Below, in pieces: positions 8,988-18,173 of a stretch of DNA of 64,000 nt. The notes below the pieces were generated by a model. The model was given only the letters and a program-made list of their open reading frames with translations. It was not told where the DNA came from and did no database searches. The number at the start of each line of letters is the position of its first letter. Position 1 is the stretch's first letter. The DNA lies in the NCBI RefSeq assembly GCF_021390175.1, contig NZ_CP090004.1, positions 1,798,001 to 1,862,000 on the forward strand. The letters are read 5' to 3'. Source of the stretch: Flagellimonas sp. HMM57. GTDB lineage: Bacteria > Bacteroidota > Bacteroidia > Flavobacteriales > Flavobacteriaceae. The position numbers and the translations under genes were made by a program.

Positions 8988-9983
8988 ATGAAAAAACAAA
9001 CAGCAGCTATTACAGCTGTGGGAGGCTATGTTCCAGAGTTCATTTTATCTAACAAAGTGTTAGAAACCATGGTGGAAACCAATGATGAATGGATAACCAG
9101 CAGAACAGGAATAAAAGAACGACGAATCTTAAAAGAAGAAAATGCAGGAACTTCTTTTCTTGCTATCAAAGCTGCAGAAGATTTAATACATAAAAGCGGG
9201 GTAGATCCAAAAGAAATAGATTTTGTTTTAGTTGCTACAGCGACACCAGATTTGCCAGTTGCAGCAACAGCCGCTTACGTAGCTTCGGAAATTGGAGCGG
9301 TAAATGCATTTTCTTACGATTTACAAGCCGCTTGTTCCAGCTTTCTTTTTGGAATGTCTACGGCAGCCAGTTATATAGAATCTGGCAGGTATAAAAAAGT
9401 ATTGTTGATCGGAGCTGATAAAATGTCTTCCATCATTGATTATACGGACCGTACAACGTGTATCATATTCGGTGATGGAGCAGGAGCCGCATTGTTTGAA
9501 CCAAACGATGAAGGGTTAGGGCTTCAGGATGAATATTTACGGACAGATGGAGTTGGTCGTCAGTTTTTAAAAATAGAAGCAGGAGGCTCTATTTTACCAC
9601 CTTCGGAAGAAACGGTCAAGAACAAGCAGCATTATGTCTTTCAAGATGGGAAGTCGGTATTTAAATTTGCCGTATCCAACATGGCCGATGTCTCTGCCTT
9701 GATAATGGATAGAAACAATCTGACAAAAGAGGATGTGCAATGGCTGGTGCCACACCAAGCCAATAAACGTATCATAGATGCTACAGCCAACAGAATGGGC
9801 GTTGATGCCGATAAAGTCATGATCAATATTCATAAGTACGGTAATACTACCTCGGCAACGTTGCCACTATTATTGCATGACTATGAAAAGCAATTAAAAA
9901 AAGGGGACAATCTCATTTTTGCAGCTTTTGGTGGCGGATTTACATGGGGATCTATTTATTTAAAATGGGCCTACAATTCATAA
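8988..9983 (+). CDS. fabH: 3-oxoacyl-ACP synthase III
   Basis: Initiates type II fatty-acid synthesis by condensing an acyl-CoA with malonyl-ACP. The catalytic triad is visible: Cys116 in QAACSSFLFG, His256 in LVPHQANKR and Asn286 in YGNTTSATLP. The ATG at 8988, seven bases after an AAAAAAGGG purine run, gives 331 residues, the usual family size; an upstream TTG frame is not needed. It is followed at short distance by accB and accC, so chain initiation and malonyl-CoA supply are grouped. Confidence 0.95.
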   Translation: MKKQTAAITAVGGYVPEFILSNKVLETMVETNDEWITSRTGIKERRILKEENAGTSFLAIKAAEDLIHKSGVDPKEIDFVLVATATPDLPVAATAAYVASEIGAVNAFSYDLQAACSSFLFGMSTAASYIESGRYKKVLLIGADKMSSIIDYTDRTTCIIFGDGAGAALFEPNDEGLGLQDEYLRTDGVGRQFLKIEAGGSILPPSEETVKNKQHYVFQDGKSVFKFAVSNMADVSALIMDRNNLTKEDVQWLVPHQANKRIIDATANRMGVDADKVMINIHKYGNTTSATLPLLLHDYEKQLKKGDNLIFAAFGGGFTWGSIYLKWAYNS

Positions 9984-10010
9984 AATAAGAAACTAACTAA
10001 ATTATATTCC

Positions 10011-10502
10011 ATGGACATTAAGGAAATTCAAAGTTTAATCAAGTTTGTAGCTAAATCGGGTGCCAGCGAGGTAAAGTTGGAGATGGAAGACATAAAGATT
10101 ACGATTCGTACGGGAAGTGATGCTGTTGCCCCAGAAACTACGATAGTTCAGCAGATTCCTATGGCACAAGCTCCTGCAGCTCCAATGATGCAAGCTCCTG
10201 CAGCGGGTGAGCCAGCAGCACCTCAAACTTCAGAGCCGGCAGCGGCAAGCGAAGATTCAAAATACATTACCATCAAATCTCCAATTATTGGAACCTTCTA
10301 TAGAAAACCATCACCTGACAAGCCAGTTTTTGTTGAGGTTGGAAGTACTATCAATCCTGGAGACGTACTTTGTGTTATTGAAGCGATGAAACTTTTCAAT
10401 GATATCGAATCTGAAGTTGCCGGTAAAATCGTCAAGGTATTGGTCGATGATTCCTCACCTGTAGAGTTTGATCAACCCTTGTTCTTAGTTGATCCCTCAT
10501 AA
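10011..10502 (+). CDS. accB: Biotin carboxyl carrier protein of acetyl-CoA carboxylase
   Basis: Carries the biotin that shuttles CO2 between biotin carboxylase and carboxyltransferase. The 163-residue protein has the N-terminal helical domain (MDIKEIQSLIKFVAKSG), an Ala/Pro-rich linker (about residues 45-82) and the C-terminal biotinyl domain with Lys127 in IEAMKLFNDIE. It lies 27 bp after fabH and 90 bp before accC. Confidence 0.97.
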   Translation: MDIKEIQSLIKFVAKSGASEVKLEMEDIKITIRTGSDAVAPETTIVQQIPMAQAPAAPMMQAPAAGEPAAPQTSEPAAASEDSKYITIKSPIIGTFYRKPSPDKPVFVEVGSTINPGDVLCVIEAMKLFNDIESEVAGKIVKVLVDDSSPVEFDQPLFLVDPS

Positions 10503-10592
10503 TTTTAAGTTTAGAAGTTTTCAGTTTTCAGTTTAAAGCGTACGCCATTAAACTAAAAAACTACTAAACCATAAACTCTTAAACTAAAAAGC
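10503..10592 (+). repeat. Imperfect long palindrome in the accB-accC spacer
   Basis: The 90-bp spacer is built of AGTTT-like pentamers on the left half and AAACT-like pentamers on the right half, around a perfect GCGTACGC palindrome (10538-10545). The two halves can pair over most of their length, so the mRNA can form an extended, mostly A-U hairpin between the two coding regions. No T-run follows, so it is not a classical terminator; it may adjust the accB:accC ratio or be a degenerate repeat element. Confidence 0.5.
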
Positions 10593-11945
10593 ATGTTTAA
10601 AAAAATATTAATTGCAAATAGGGGCGAAATAGCACTTCGTATTATACGGACTTGTAAGGAAATGGGCATAAAGACAGTCGCGGTTTATTCCAAAGCTGAT
10701 GAAGAAAGCCTGCACGTGCGTTTTGCTGATGAAGCCGTTTGTATAGGACCTGCACCTAGTCATGAATCGTATCTAAAGATCCCAAATATTATTGCAGCAG
10801 CTGAGATTACCAATGCGGATGCCATTCACCCGGGATATGGGTTTCTTTCGGAAAATTCGAAATTCTCCAAGATTTGTGCAGAGCATGAAATCAAGTTCAT
10901 AGGGGCATCAGGAGAACAAATTGATAAAATGGGCGATAAGGCGACTGCCAAGGAAACCATGAAGAAGGCAGGTGTTCCAACAATCCCAGGTTCAGAAGGA
11001 CTCCTTAAAGATGTTGCGGATGCTAAAAACATAGCCAAAAAAATGGGCTATCCCGTTATGATAAAGGCCACAGCTGGTGGTGGTGGAAAAGGAATGCGGG
11101 CCATTTGGGGAGAAGAGGAAATGGAAAGTAATTTTGAGAGTGCTGTCCAAGAAGCCACAGCTGCTTTTGGCAATGGCGGTATGTACATGGAAAAATTGAT
11201 CGAAGAACCGCGCCACATAGAAATTCAAGTAGTGGGAGATCAATACGGAAAAGCCTGTCACCTCTCAGAAAGGGATTGTTCTGTACAACGTAGGCACCAA
11301 AAGCTTACGGAAGAAACACCATCTCCCTTTATGACGGACAAGCTTCGTGATGACATGGGAAAAGCTGCGGTAAAAGCTGCGGAGTTCATTAAATATGAAG
11401 GAGCGGGAACCGTAGAGTTTTTGGTAGATAAGCATAGAAACTTCTACTTTATGGAAATGAACACCCGTATACAGGTAGAACATCCGATTACCGAACAGGT
11501 TGTAGACTATGACTTGATTCGCGAACAGATTTTGGTTGCTGGAGGTGTACCTATTTCAGGGAAAAACTATGTTCCAAAACTACATTCCATTGAGTGTAGA
11601 ATAAACGCAGAAGACCCCTATAACGATTTTAGGCCTTCTCCTGGAGTAATTACTACCCTCCATACACCTGGGGGTCATGGAGTTCGTCTGGACACTCATG
11701 TATACAGTGGGTACAGAATTCCGCCCAACTATGATTCAATGATTGCCAAATTGATTACAACGGCCCAAACCAGGGAAGAAGCCATTAATAAAATGCGTAG
11801 AGCACTAGATGAGTTTGTGATTGAAGGCGTAAAGACGACCATTCCATTTCATAGACAGTTAATGGATCATCCCGATTATCTGGCGGGAAACTATACAACT
11901 GCCTTTATGGACGATTTTGAAATAGATGTCAAATATCAAGACTAA
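10593..11945 (+). CDS. accC: Acetyl-CoA carboxylase, biotin carboxylase subunit
   Basis: ATP-dependent carboxylation of biotin on AccB, the first half-reaction of malonyl-CoA synthesis. The 450 residues begin [17 protein letters not shown]. The ATP-grasp glycine-rich loop ([10 protein letters not shown], about residues 160-169), the substrate site ([12 protein letters not shown], about 228-239) and [15 protein letters not shown] (about 287-301) are all intact. It is the last gene of the fabH-accB-accC group and is followed by a terminator. Confidence 0.97.
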   Translation: MFKKILIANRGEIALRIIRTCKEMGIKTVAVYSKADEESLHVRFADEAVCIGPAPSHESYLKIPNIIAAAEITNADAIHPGYGFLSENSKFSKICAEHEIKFIGASGEQIDKMGDKATAKETMKKAGVPTIPGSEGLLKDVADAKNIAKKMGYPVMIKATAGGGGKGMRAIWGEEEMESNFESAVQEATAAFGNGGMYMEKLIEEPRHIEIQVVGDQYGKACHLSERDCSVQRRHQKLTEETPSPFMTDKLRDDMGKAAVKAAEFIKYEGAGTVEFLVDKHRNFYFMEMNTRIQVEHPITEQVVDYDLIREQILVAGGVPISGKNYVPKLHSIECRINAEDPYNDFRPSPGVITTLHTPGGHGVRLDTHVYSGYRIPPNYDSMIAKLITTAQTREEAINKMRRALDEFVIEGVKTTIPFHRQLMDHPDYLAGNYTTAFMDDFEIDVKYQD

Positions 11946-11949
11946 TACA

Positions 11950-11973
11950 AACCCCGATTTATCGGGGTTTTTT
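11950..11973 (+). terminator. Rho-independent terminator after accC
   Basis: ACCCCGAT (11951-11958) pairs with ATCGGGGT (11961-11968), extended by one A-T pair, and the 3' arm runs into six T. It begins four bases after the accC stop. Confidence 0.85.
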
Positions 11974-12014
11974 ATTTCACGGTTTTCAGGTATTTACACT
12001 GAACATTTATAAAA

Positions 12015-12022
12015 TAGTTTTG
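12015..12022 (+). promoter_or_regulatory. Candidate -7 element before the envelope gene cluster
   Basis: TAGTTTTG fits the TAnnTTTG -7 consensus and lies about 70 bp before the lipoprotein ATG, just after the accC terminator. No TTG sits at the expected distance upstream, so the assignment is weak. Confidence 0.3.
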
Positions 12023-12093
12023 TCCTAATTTAATGTTTAAAACAATTTTCTTCACATAACTAGGTTATGTAAACCACACCATACTATTGACCA

Positions 12094-12780
12094 ATGCTAA
12101 AAAGAGCCATAAAAATTTGTTGTCTAGTATTAGTTACGTTATCAACCAGTAGTTGTTTTGATATTTTGGAAGAAGTCAATCTAAATAAAGACGGTAGCGG
12201 AACCATGTTATTCACCGTTAATATGAGCAAGAGCAAAACCAAGATAGCTTCTTTAATGCTTCTGGATAGTGTGAATGGTTACAAAGTACCAACGATAGAC
12301 GATATTGAACTGGCACTGAATGATGTAGTAAAACATTTGGAAAAATCAAAAGGGATAACCAACATCAAAAAAAACAAGGATTTTAAAAACTATATTTTTT
12401 CCGTATCGTACAATTTTGAAGATATAGCCAGTTTAAACGGAATCACTTCCCAACTAATCAAAGAACAGAATCGTAGGGAAAAAACCAACTTCAATACATC
12501 AAACTTTGCCTACGATGCTTCACAACGGGTTTTTGAAAGAAAGTTCAAGTACGATTCAAGCATTAAAAAGTCTTTTGACTATTTGAAGAAAGAAGACAAA
12601 AAAATCTTTCAAGATGCAAGTTTTACATCGATTTATCGGTTTCAGGAACCTGTACAGACAGCTTCGAACAGCAACGCTAAAATAGCGCCTTCAAAAAAAG
12701 CGGTAATGCTTCGCGTGGATGCCATGTCATTCATTCTAGGAGAGAAAACAATTCAAAATAAAATAAAACTTATCAATTAA
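12094..12780 (+). CDS. Conserved lipoprotein of unknown function
   Basis: I do not recognise a named family. The 228-residue protein has a lipoprotein signal peptide ending at a lipobox (TLSTSSC, Cys about residue 21) followed by FDILEEV. The mature part contains an N-terminal stretch NLNKDGSGTMLFTVNMS, resembling the start of other bacteroidetal lipoproteins whose first strand follows the anchor, and is otherwise hydrophilic with many Lys and Asp. It is the first of a run of three envelope genes with gaps of 8 bp and 3 bp, so it probably acts with the two exported proteins that follow. Confidence 0.7.
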   Translation: MLKRAIKICCLVLVTLSTSSCFDILEEVNLNKDGSGTMLFTVNMSKSKTKIASLMLLDSVNGYKVPTIDDIELALNDVVKHLEKSKGITNIKKNKDFKNYIFSVSYNFEDIASLNGITSQLIKEQNRREKTNFNTSNFAYDASQRVFERKFKYDSSIKKSFDYLKKEDKKIFQDASFTSIYRFQEPVQTASNSNAKIAPSKKAVMLRVDAMSFILGEKTIQNKIKLIN

Positions 12781-12788
12781 AAATAGCC

Positions 12789-14744
12789 ATGAAACACTTA
12801 TACACTACCATTTTCTTATGTGGACTTTTTCTATCACTTAATGCTCAGGATTTAGCCAGAAAAATTCCAAGTGAAGCAAATGTTGTTGTTACCGTTAAAG
12901 GAAAAAATGTTCTGGAGCTTCTTTCGCTATCCGAATTTTCGAATTCGAGGTTAGGGCAGGAAATGAACAAGGGAATCAGCCGTGAAACCAAAGGTGAACT
13001 TTCTACTATTGAGGATTTGGGATTCAATCTAAATGAAAACCTATACTATTTTTTGCAGACCAAGGAAGGGGTGTTCTACAATACATTTATGATTCCCATG
13101 AAAAGTACCGCTAACCTCCCAAAATTGTTTCCGCGCGAACGTGATGAGGTCATTAAGGACGGTACTGTTTCTTACGTACAGGAATCGTATAACGGAACGG
13201 TAATCATGTGGAATGCCAAAGAATTGGTTTTTGTGATACCCAGCGACCAAAATGAGGATTATAGCTATTTGGATTATGAAGTTCCCGCTACCGTGGCCGA
13301 ACCCGCACAGGAAGGCATTGTAGAAGGAGCTGTAGAGGAAGCAGTAGAAGCAGCGGAGGAAATAGAAGAATCAGCAGGGGCAGCTGAAGAAATAGAAGAA
13401 ACTGTTATAGAAGAAGTAGAGATAGTGGAAGAAGTTGTCATAGAAGAGGCCGAAGTTCAGGTGTACGACTACTATAATAGCGAGGAATATAAAAAGCAAC
13501 AAGAAAGATACGAGCAAAGAAGACTGGAAAGGGAAGCTGCCAAAAAGAAACAAAATACGGTAACGCTAGCTTATGCAAAACAAGTGCTCCTAAGCCAGCC
13601 GACCAGGAATATTTTACAGAACAACAGCTATAAAAAAAGCCTAGGAAAGGGCAATGATGAAGTCATGGTCTGGATGAACGATTTTTCTCAAATCTATAAA
13701 AATGCATTTCCACCTGGACTTCTGGGTCGTAACAACCCTTATGACTACATGAACTTTGATGAATTTTACAAGGGAACGACGGTAACTGCCAGACTCAATT
13801 TTGAAAAGGACGAAGCGGTAATGGGTATTGATTACACCATAAGTGACGAATTGGCAAAGATATACAAGCCCATGTATGAAGGGAAATTCAACAAAAACTT
13901 TTTCAGCTACATCAATGAAGATAAACTGTTGGGTTATATAAGCGTTAATCTAAGTACTGCAGGTATTTTAAAGGCGTATCCTTCTTTGATCGAAACCATG
14001 TTCGATACTAAAACACAACAATCCGAGAACAAAAAGGCAGCCACGATTGCAGCGGCATCTTCCTCCGTAACCAGACTGTTTTCATTATTGATAGACGAAG
14101 AAGGAGCTGCCAAAATCTTAAGAGGCGATATGCTATTATTGTTGACGGATTTACGTGAAAAAGAAGTTACCTATACCGATTATGAGTATGATGAGGAATA
14201 CAACTACAAAAAAGTAGAGAAGACAAAAACAGAAACGGTGCCCGACTTTTTATTTCTTTTTACTTCCGAAGAGGAAAAAATGTTCAGGAATATCATGAAA
14301 ATAGGGGTTTTGGAAGAAAAGGTAGATTATGAGAATGACATCTATCACGTAGGACAAACAAGGTCCAATCCTTTCGACATTTATGCAATGTATAAAGATA
14401 ATACTGTGTTCATAGGTAGCTCTGTGGCACAGTTGACCCAAATCAAAAAAGGCACGTATCCTTCAAAGCTATCCAATACACTTAAAAAAGAGATCAGTAA
14501 AAGTTCCACAAGCTTTTATGTTAATGGTAAGAACATTATTTCTGAGATACCTTCAGAAGCTTTTCCCAGAGAATTGCGAAGCAACATAGATTTTCTAACG
14601 GACAATACCGAAGACCTCAGGGTGAACTTTTCAAAAATAAAGGGTAATACCATGACTGGAAGAATGGTATTGAAAACTCCTGAAAAGGGTCACAAGAACA
14701 GTTTGGCATACTTTATAAACATTATTGATAAATTGATGGAATAG
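12789..14744 (+). CDS. Large exported protein with Glu-rich coiled segment, unknown function
   Basis: Secreted or periplasmic protein of 651 residues with a Sec signal peptide cut near residue 19 (FLSLNAQDL). The mature N-terminus reads KIPSEANVVVTVKGKNVLEL, similar in style to the bacteroidetal DUF4836 group, but I cannot confirm the family. Residues about 167-257 form a very acidic and then mixed-charge insertion (runs of Glu with Val/Ile, then Lys/Arg/Glu) that probably forms a coiled coil. A second acidic Tyr-rich patch lies at about 458-475. It sits between the lipoprotein and another exported protein, nearly overlapping both; a joint envelope role is inferred, with no enzyme motif seen. 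Confidence 0.65.
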   Translation: MKHLYTTIFLCGLFLSLNAQDLARKIPSEANVVVTVKGKNVLELLSLSEFSNSRLGQEMNKGISRETKGELSTIEDLGFNLNENLYYFLQTKEGVFYNTFMIPMKSTANLPKLFPRERDEVIKDGTVSYVQESYNGTVIMWNAKELVFVIPSDQNEDYSYLDYEVPATVAEPAQEGIVEGAVEEAVEAAEEIEESAGAAEEIEETVIEEVEIVEEVVIEEAEVQVYDYYNSEEYKKQQERYEQRRLEREAAKKKQNTVTLAYAKQVLLSQPTRNILQNNSYKKSLGKGNDEVMVWMNDFSQIYKNAFPPGLLGRNNPYDYMNFDEFYKGTTVTARLNFEKDEAVMGIDYTISDELAKIYKPMYEGKFNKNFFSYINEDKLLGYISVNLSTAGILKAYPSLIETMFDTKTQQSENKKAATIAAASSSVTRLFSLLIDEEGAAKILRGDMLLLLTDLREKEVTYTDYEYDEEYNYKKVEKTKTETVPDFLFLFTSEEEKMFRNIMKIGVLEEKVDYENDIYHVGQTRSNPFDIYAMYKDNTVFIGSSVAQLTQIKKGTYPSKLSNTLKKEISKSSTSFYVNGKNIISEIPSEAFPRELRSNIDFLTDNTEDLRVNFSKIKGNTMTGRMVLKTPEKGHKNSLAYFINIIDKLME

Positions 14745-14747
14745 TAC

Positions 14748-16169
14748 ATGGGAAAACCTATAAAAAAAGTTTTTTTTGTACTTGTGGCTCTATCGATAGG
14801 GTACTATGTGTATACGAGCTATAAAAAGTCAAGTGCTTTGCTGGGCGTAGTCCACCAAGATGCACACAGTATTATCAAAGTCGGAATACACGATCTAAAA
14901 GAGACCTTGATTCTAGATGCCTTAGGAGCTCCCCGCTATTATTATAAAAACAGCAAATCATCCTCCGGCGATATTAAAGAAGAAGATGAAGAGAAGGAAG
15001 GCTCGGGTGTGGAATTAACGCCTTACAACCTCTTGCTTTTTACCATGCCAGATATTGAAAATACGGTTTTTTCGGTTTTTAGAATCGACGACGCTACTGA
15101 TTTCGAAAAGTACATCAAAAGGGAAATCAACGATAAGGTAGATAAAATTCATACTTCAGATGCTAAAGCATATCAGTTTGCTTGGTTCAAAAACGGAAAC
15201 ATAGCATTGGCATGGAACACTGAAAAGTTGATAGTAGCTGGATCACTCAAGATTGAAAAGTCGGCTATAAGAACTGTTTTTAAAGAAGTTTTGGTCGATG
15301 GCAAGACCATTGATGATAGCGATCACGATTTAATTAAAGCCGTGAAAGAAGCACCGGGACACTTGGTGTATGCTGACACTAAAGGGATTTCCACAGTATC
15401 ATTTAAGGATGGTGCTGCGGTTTTAAGGGGCAACGCATTAACTAGTAGGTCGCACACGAAGGAATTTGTGACCCCAGTGTATCAAGATCCTTCTCTTTCC
15501 TTTCATTACGACCTTAATCTGAAGCAAAGTTCCGAGAAGGAGAAACTTGCTCAAAAATTAAATGGAATATCTTTTTTTAGTAAAAACAACTTAACCCCAC
15601 TTGAGCTGTTGCAACCTTTTGATGGAGCGCTTAGCCTTTGCATTGCTGGAAGGACCGCCCAAAATGATACCATTGTTACTTACGGATATGACGACAATTT
15701 TGAGAAAATAGCGCAAAAAACGATTGAACGGAAAGAAGTTCCCCAATTCTATATGAATTTGGGATCAACACAGGGCAGTGTAAAAGAATATCTTTTGGAA
15801 GCAGGGGCATTGTCCAATAGCGATGTCTTCAAACCATTTCCTTTGTATCAATTGCGTGTATCCGAAAATGATTCGAGAACTACGTTTAACACAGGAGATT
15901 CCATTTCCTCCCAAACACAGAAAACCAGTTCCTATTTTTTCAATCTTCAGGCCAATTTTAATAGGCTACAGCAAGATATGGGCATACCTCAGACCGAAAA
16001 ATTATTTTCCTTGTTAAAAAATATGCGCGTACAAGCATGGCAGGAAGCCGAGGATGAAATTCAGATTGAAGGGTTTATCAAAGCAAAGGAAGAATATATA
16101 AACATACTTTCCCAAGTCTTTTTTGGATTGAATGCCGAGAAAGACGACGATCAAGAAGCCAAATTATAA
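14748..16169 (+). CDS. Membrane-anchored exported protein, unknown function
   Basis: The 473-residue protein starts with an N-terminal anchor (about residues 5-24, KVFFVLVALSIGYYVYTSY), so most of it should face the periplasm. A short acidic Ser/Glu/Asp insertion lies at about 68-88. The rest alternates strands and polar helices in the same style as the preceding 651-residue protein, for example a phrase on 'FTMPDIENTVFSVFRIDD' near 100, and may be a distant paralogue. It starts 3 bp after the previous stop, so the two are translated together. Function unknown. Confidence 0.65.
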   Translation: MGKPIKKVFFVLVALSIGYYVYTSYKKSSALLGVVHQDAHSIIKVGIHDLKETLILDALGAPRYYYKNSKSSSGDIKEEDEEKEGSGVELTPYNLLLFTMPDIENTVFSVFRIDDATDFEKYIKREINDKVDKIHTSDAKAYQFAWFKNGNIALAWNTEKLIVAGSLKIEKSAIRTVFKEVLVDGKTIDDSDHDLIKAVKEAPGHLVYADTKGISTVSFKDGAAVLRGNALTSRSHTKEFVTPVYQDPSLSFHYDLNLKQSSEKEKLAQKLNGISFFSKNNLTPLELLQPFDGALSLCIAGRTAQNDTIVTYGYDDNFEKIAQKTIERKEVPQFYMNLGSTQGSVKEYLLEAGALSNSDVFKPFPLYQLRVSENDSRTTFNTGDSISSQTQKTSSYFFNLQANFNRLQQDMGIPQTEKLFSLLKNMRVQAWQEAEDEIQIEGFIKAKEEYINILSQVFFGLNAEKDDDQEAKL

Positions 16170-16184
16170 ACGTATTTTAGTCTG

Positions 16185-17303
16185 ATGGGACTAAGTTATT
16201 GGGAACACAAAACATGGTTTTCCAAAGTTGACTTCACAATTGTCGGGAGTGGTATCGTTGGGCTTAATTGTGCCCTGCATTTGAAGGAAAAATATCCAAA
16301 AAGTGAAGTTCTGCTCTTGGAAAAAGAACCTTTACCTCAAGGAGCAAGTACGAAGAATGCCGGGTTTGCCTGTTTTGGAAGTATTTCCGAAATCTTAGCG
16401 GATTTAAAAACCCATACAGAGCAAGAAGTAATTGATTTGGTCCAAAAACGTTGGGAAGGCATTCAGCTCTTACGGCAAATTTTGGGAGATAGAGCGATAG
16501 GTTTTGAAAACAATGGGGGACATGAACTATTTCTACATAAAGATGTTGTGTTGTATGAAGGGTGTTTACATGAAATGGAGCGATTGAACAAGATGCTCGA
16601 GCCCATATTTGGGGCGTTTCCTTTCCTGAAAAATGACAATTTTTTTCAGTTTGAAAAAATCAAGGAACATTACATCACGCATCAATTTGAAGGGCAATTG
16701 GATACGGGGCAAATGATGTCCGCATTACTTCAAAAATGTCAGCAAAAGGGAGTGCGTATTTTAAATGGGGTAGAAGTTGAAACTTTGGAAGATGTAGAAA
16801 ACACAGCTGTAGTGAAAACCAAAACGTTTGCCTTTAAAACGAAGAAAGTATTTGTGGCAACCAATGGTTTTTCGTCCAAACTCTTAAAAAATAAAGGGGT
16901 TGCCCCAGCCAGGGCCCAGGTTTTAATCACGAAGCCCATTAAAAATCTAAAAATAAAAGGAACTTTTCATTTTGATGAAGGATACTATTATTTTAGGAAT
17001 GTCGATAACCGAATTCTCTTTGGCGGTGGTCGTAATCTCGATTTTGAAACCGAAGCGACTGCTTCTTTTGGAGAAACCCCCTTGGTTCAAAACACTCTTG
17101 AAAAACTTCTTGCAGAAGTAATTTTGCCAAATCAATCTATTGAAATAGACCAAAGATGGAGTGGAATCATGGGCATTGGACTACAAAAGAACCCAATCCT
17201 TGAACAAATATCCAACAACATTTATTGTGGAATACGTTTAGGGGGAATGGGCATTGCCTTGGGTAGCCTAGTCGGTAAGGAACTCGCTGATTTAGTCGAG
17301 TAA
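16185..17303 (+). CDS. FAD-dependent oxidoreductase (DAO family)
   Basis: Glycine/D-amino-acid-oxidase-type flavoprotein of 372 residues. The Rossmann dinucleotide motif is VGSGIVGLNCA (about residues 20-30) followed by the acidic end of strand 2 (LLLEKEPLPQGAS). A second FAD contact (RLGGMGIALGS) lies at the C-terminus. The LLEKE...GASTKNAGF order is typical of the DAO superfamily (PF01266). The substrate is unknown. It follows the three envelope genes by 15 bp and is likely co-transcribed, though a functional link is not evident. Confidence 0.85.
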   Translation: MGLSYWEHKTWFSKVDFTIVGSGIVGLNCALHLKEKYPKSEVLLLEKEPLPQGASTKNAGFACFGSISEILADLKTHTEQEVIDLVQKRWEGIQLLRQILGDRAIGFENNGGHELFLHKDVVLYEGCLHEMERLNKMLEPIFGAFPFLKNDNFFQFEKIKEHYITHQFEGQLDTGQMMSALLQKCQQKGVRILNGVEVETLEDVENTAVVKTKTFAFKTKKVFVATNGFSSKLLKNKGVAPARAQVLITKPIKNLKIKGTFHFDEGYYYFRNVDNRILFGGGRNLDFETEATASFGETPLVQNTLEKLLAEVILPNQSIEIDQRWSGIMGIGLQKNPILEQISNNIYCGIRLGGMGIALGSLVGKELADLVE

Positions 17304-17378
17304 ATAAATACCCTTGGGGCAAGCTCACATCAGATATTAAAACTTCAAGTACAAATCCTAAAACAAGATTAGCCGAGA

Positions 17379-17408
17379 ATTTGTGCCAATTTGTGTAATT
17401 CGTGTCCA
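17379..17408. repeat. Three degenerate 10-bp direct repeats
   Basis: AATTTGTGCC, AATTTGTGTA and ATTCGTGTCC follow one another in the convergent gap between the oxidoreductase and the second ABC ATPase. The rest of this 156-bp gap holds no gene and no clear hairpin terminator. Confidence 0.5.
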
Positions 17409-17459
17409 ACAATCCGAACAAAATAGTCAACAAGCTTAAGCAAATCAAGCTCTGTGAGA

Positions 17460-18122
17460 TTAAATCATCCTACCATCCAACAAATTGATGATTCTGGAGC
17501 CATATTCCGCATTTTTTTCAGAGTGTGTAACCTGAACAATGGTAACGCCCTCATCATTCAGTTGTTTGAACATGTCCATGATTTCCTCACCTTGCTTGGA
17601 GTTCAAGTTTCCTGTAGGCTCATCCGCCAAGATCAATTTTGGACTGGAAATCAGCGCTCTGGCAACTCCCACCAACTGCTGTTGTCCGCCACTTAATTGG
17701 GCGGGGAAAAGGTCTTTTTTGCCCACAATATTAAATCGGTCCAACATGTCAGCGACCATGGCCTTGCGTTCGGTACCTTTGAATTTTTTGTACAGTAACG
17801 GCATCTCTAAATTCTCTTTGACCGTGAGTTCATCCAATAAATGGTACGACTGAAAAACAAAACCTATGTATTCTTTATAGAGCTTGGCACGGTCTTTTTC
17901 CTTTAACGTATGTACGGATTCTTCTAAAAACTGGTATTCCCCCTCATCAAACCCATCCAACATCCCGATGACGTTCAACAATGTGGATTTCCCTGAACCC
18001 GAAGGTCCCATAATGGAAATAAACTCCCCTTCCTCTATATTAAGGTTAATGTCCTTGAGCAAAAAAATGCGTTGGCCTCCTGAATTGACCCATTTAAAAA
18101 TATTGTTTAGTTGTAAAAGCAT
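17460..18122 (-). CDS. ABC transporter ATP-binding protein, MacB/LolD type, diverged (locus ATPase 2)
   Basis: Nucleotide-binding subunit of 220 residues for the MacB/FtsX-type permeases beside it. Walker A is GPSGSGKST (about residues 39-47), the signature reads LSGGQQQLVGVARAL where most relatives have QRVAIARA, and Walker B is LILADEPTG followed by a D-loop GNLNS in place of the usual GNLDS. It is the last gene of the leftward efflux locus, 51 bp after permease 1. The catalytic Glu and the late His (VTHSE) are kept, so it should hydrolyse ATP, but its D-loop change sets it apart from the locus's other ATPase. Confidence 0.9.
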   Translation of the reverse strand: MLLQLNNIFKWVNSGGQRIFLLKDINLNIEEGEFISIMGPSGSGKSTLLNVIGMLDGFDEGEYQFLEESVHTLKEKDRAKLYKEYIGFVFQSYHLLDELTVKENLEMPLLYKKFKGTERKAMVADMLDRFNIVGKKDLFPAQLSGGQQQLVGVARALISSPKLILADEPTGNLNSKQGEEIMDMFKQLNDEGVTIVQVTHSEKNAEYGSRIINLLDGRMI

Positions 18123-18173
18123 AGTATATATTAATTTTATTGTTCCCGCAAGCGCAGGTATTATTTTAGTTTT

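Noticed and set aside
17379..17408. TTGGCAC on the minus strand at about 17382-17389 as a sigma54 -24 box
   Set aside because: No GC at -12 with the right spacing, and there is no leftward gene downstream that it could serve.
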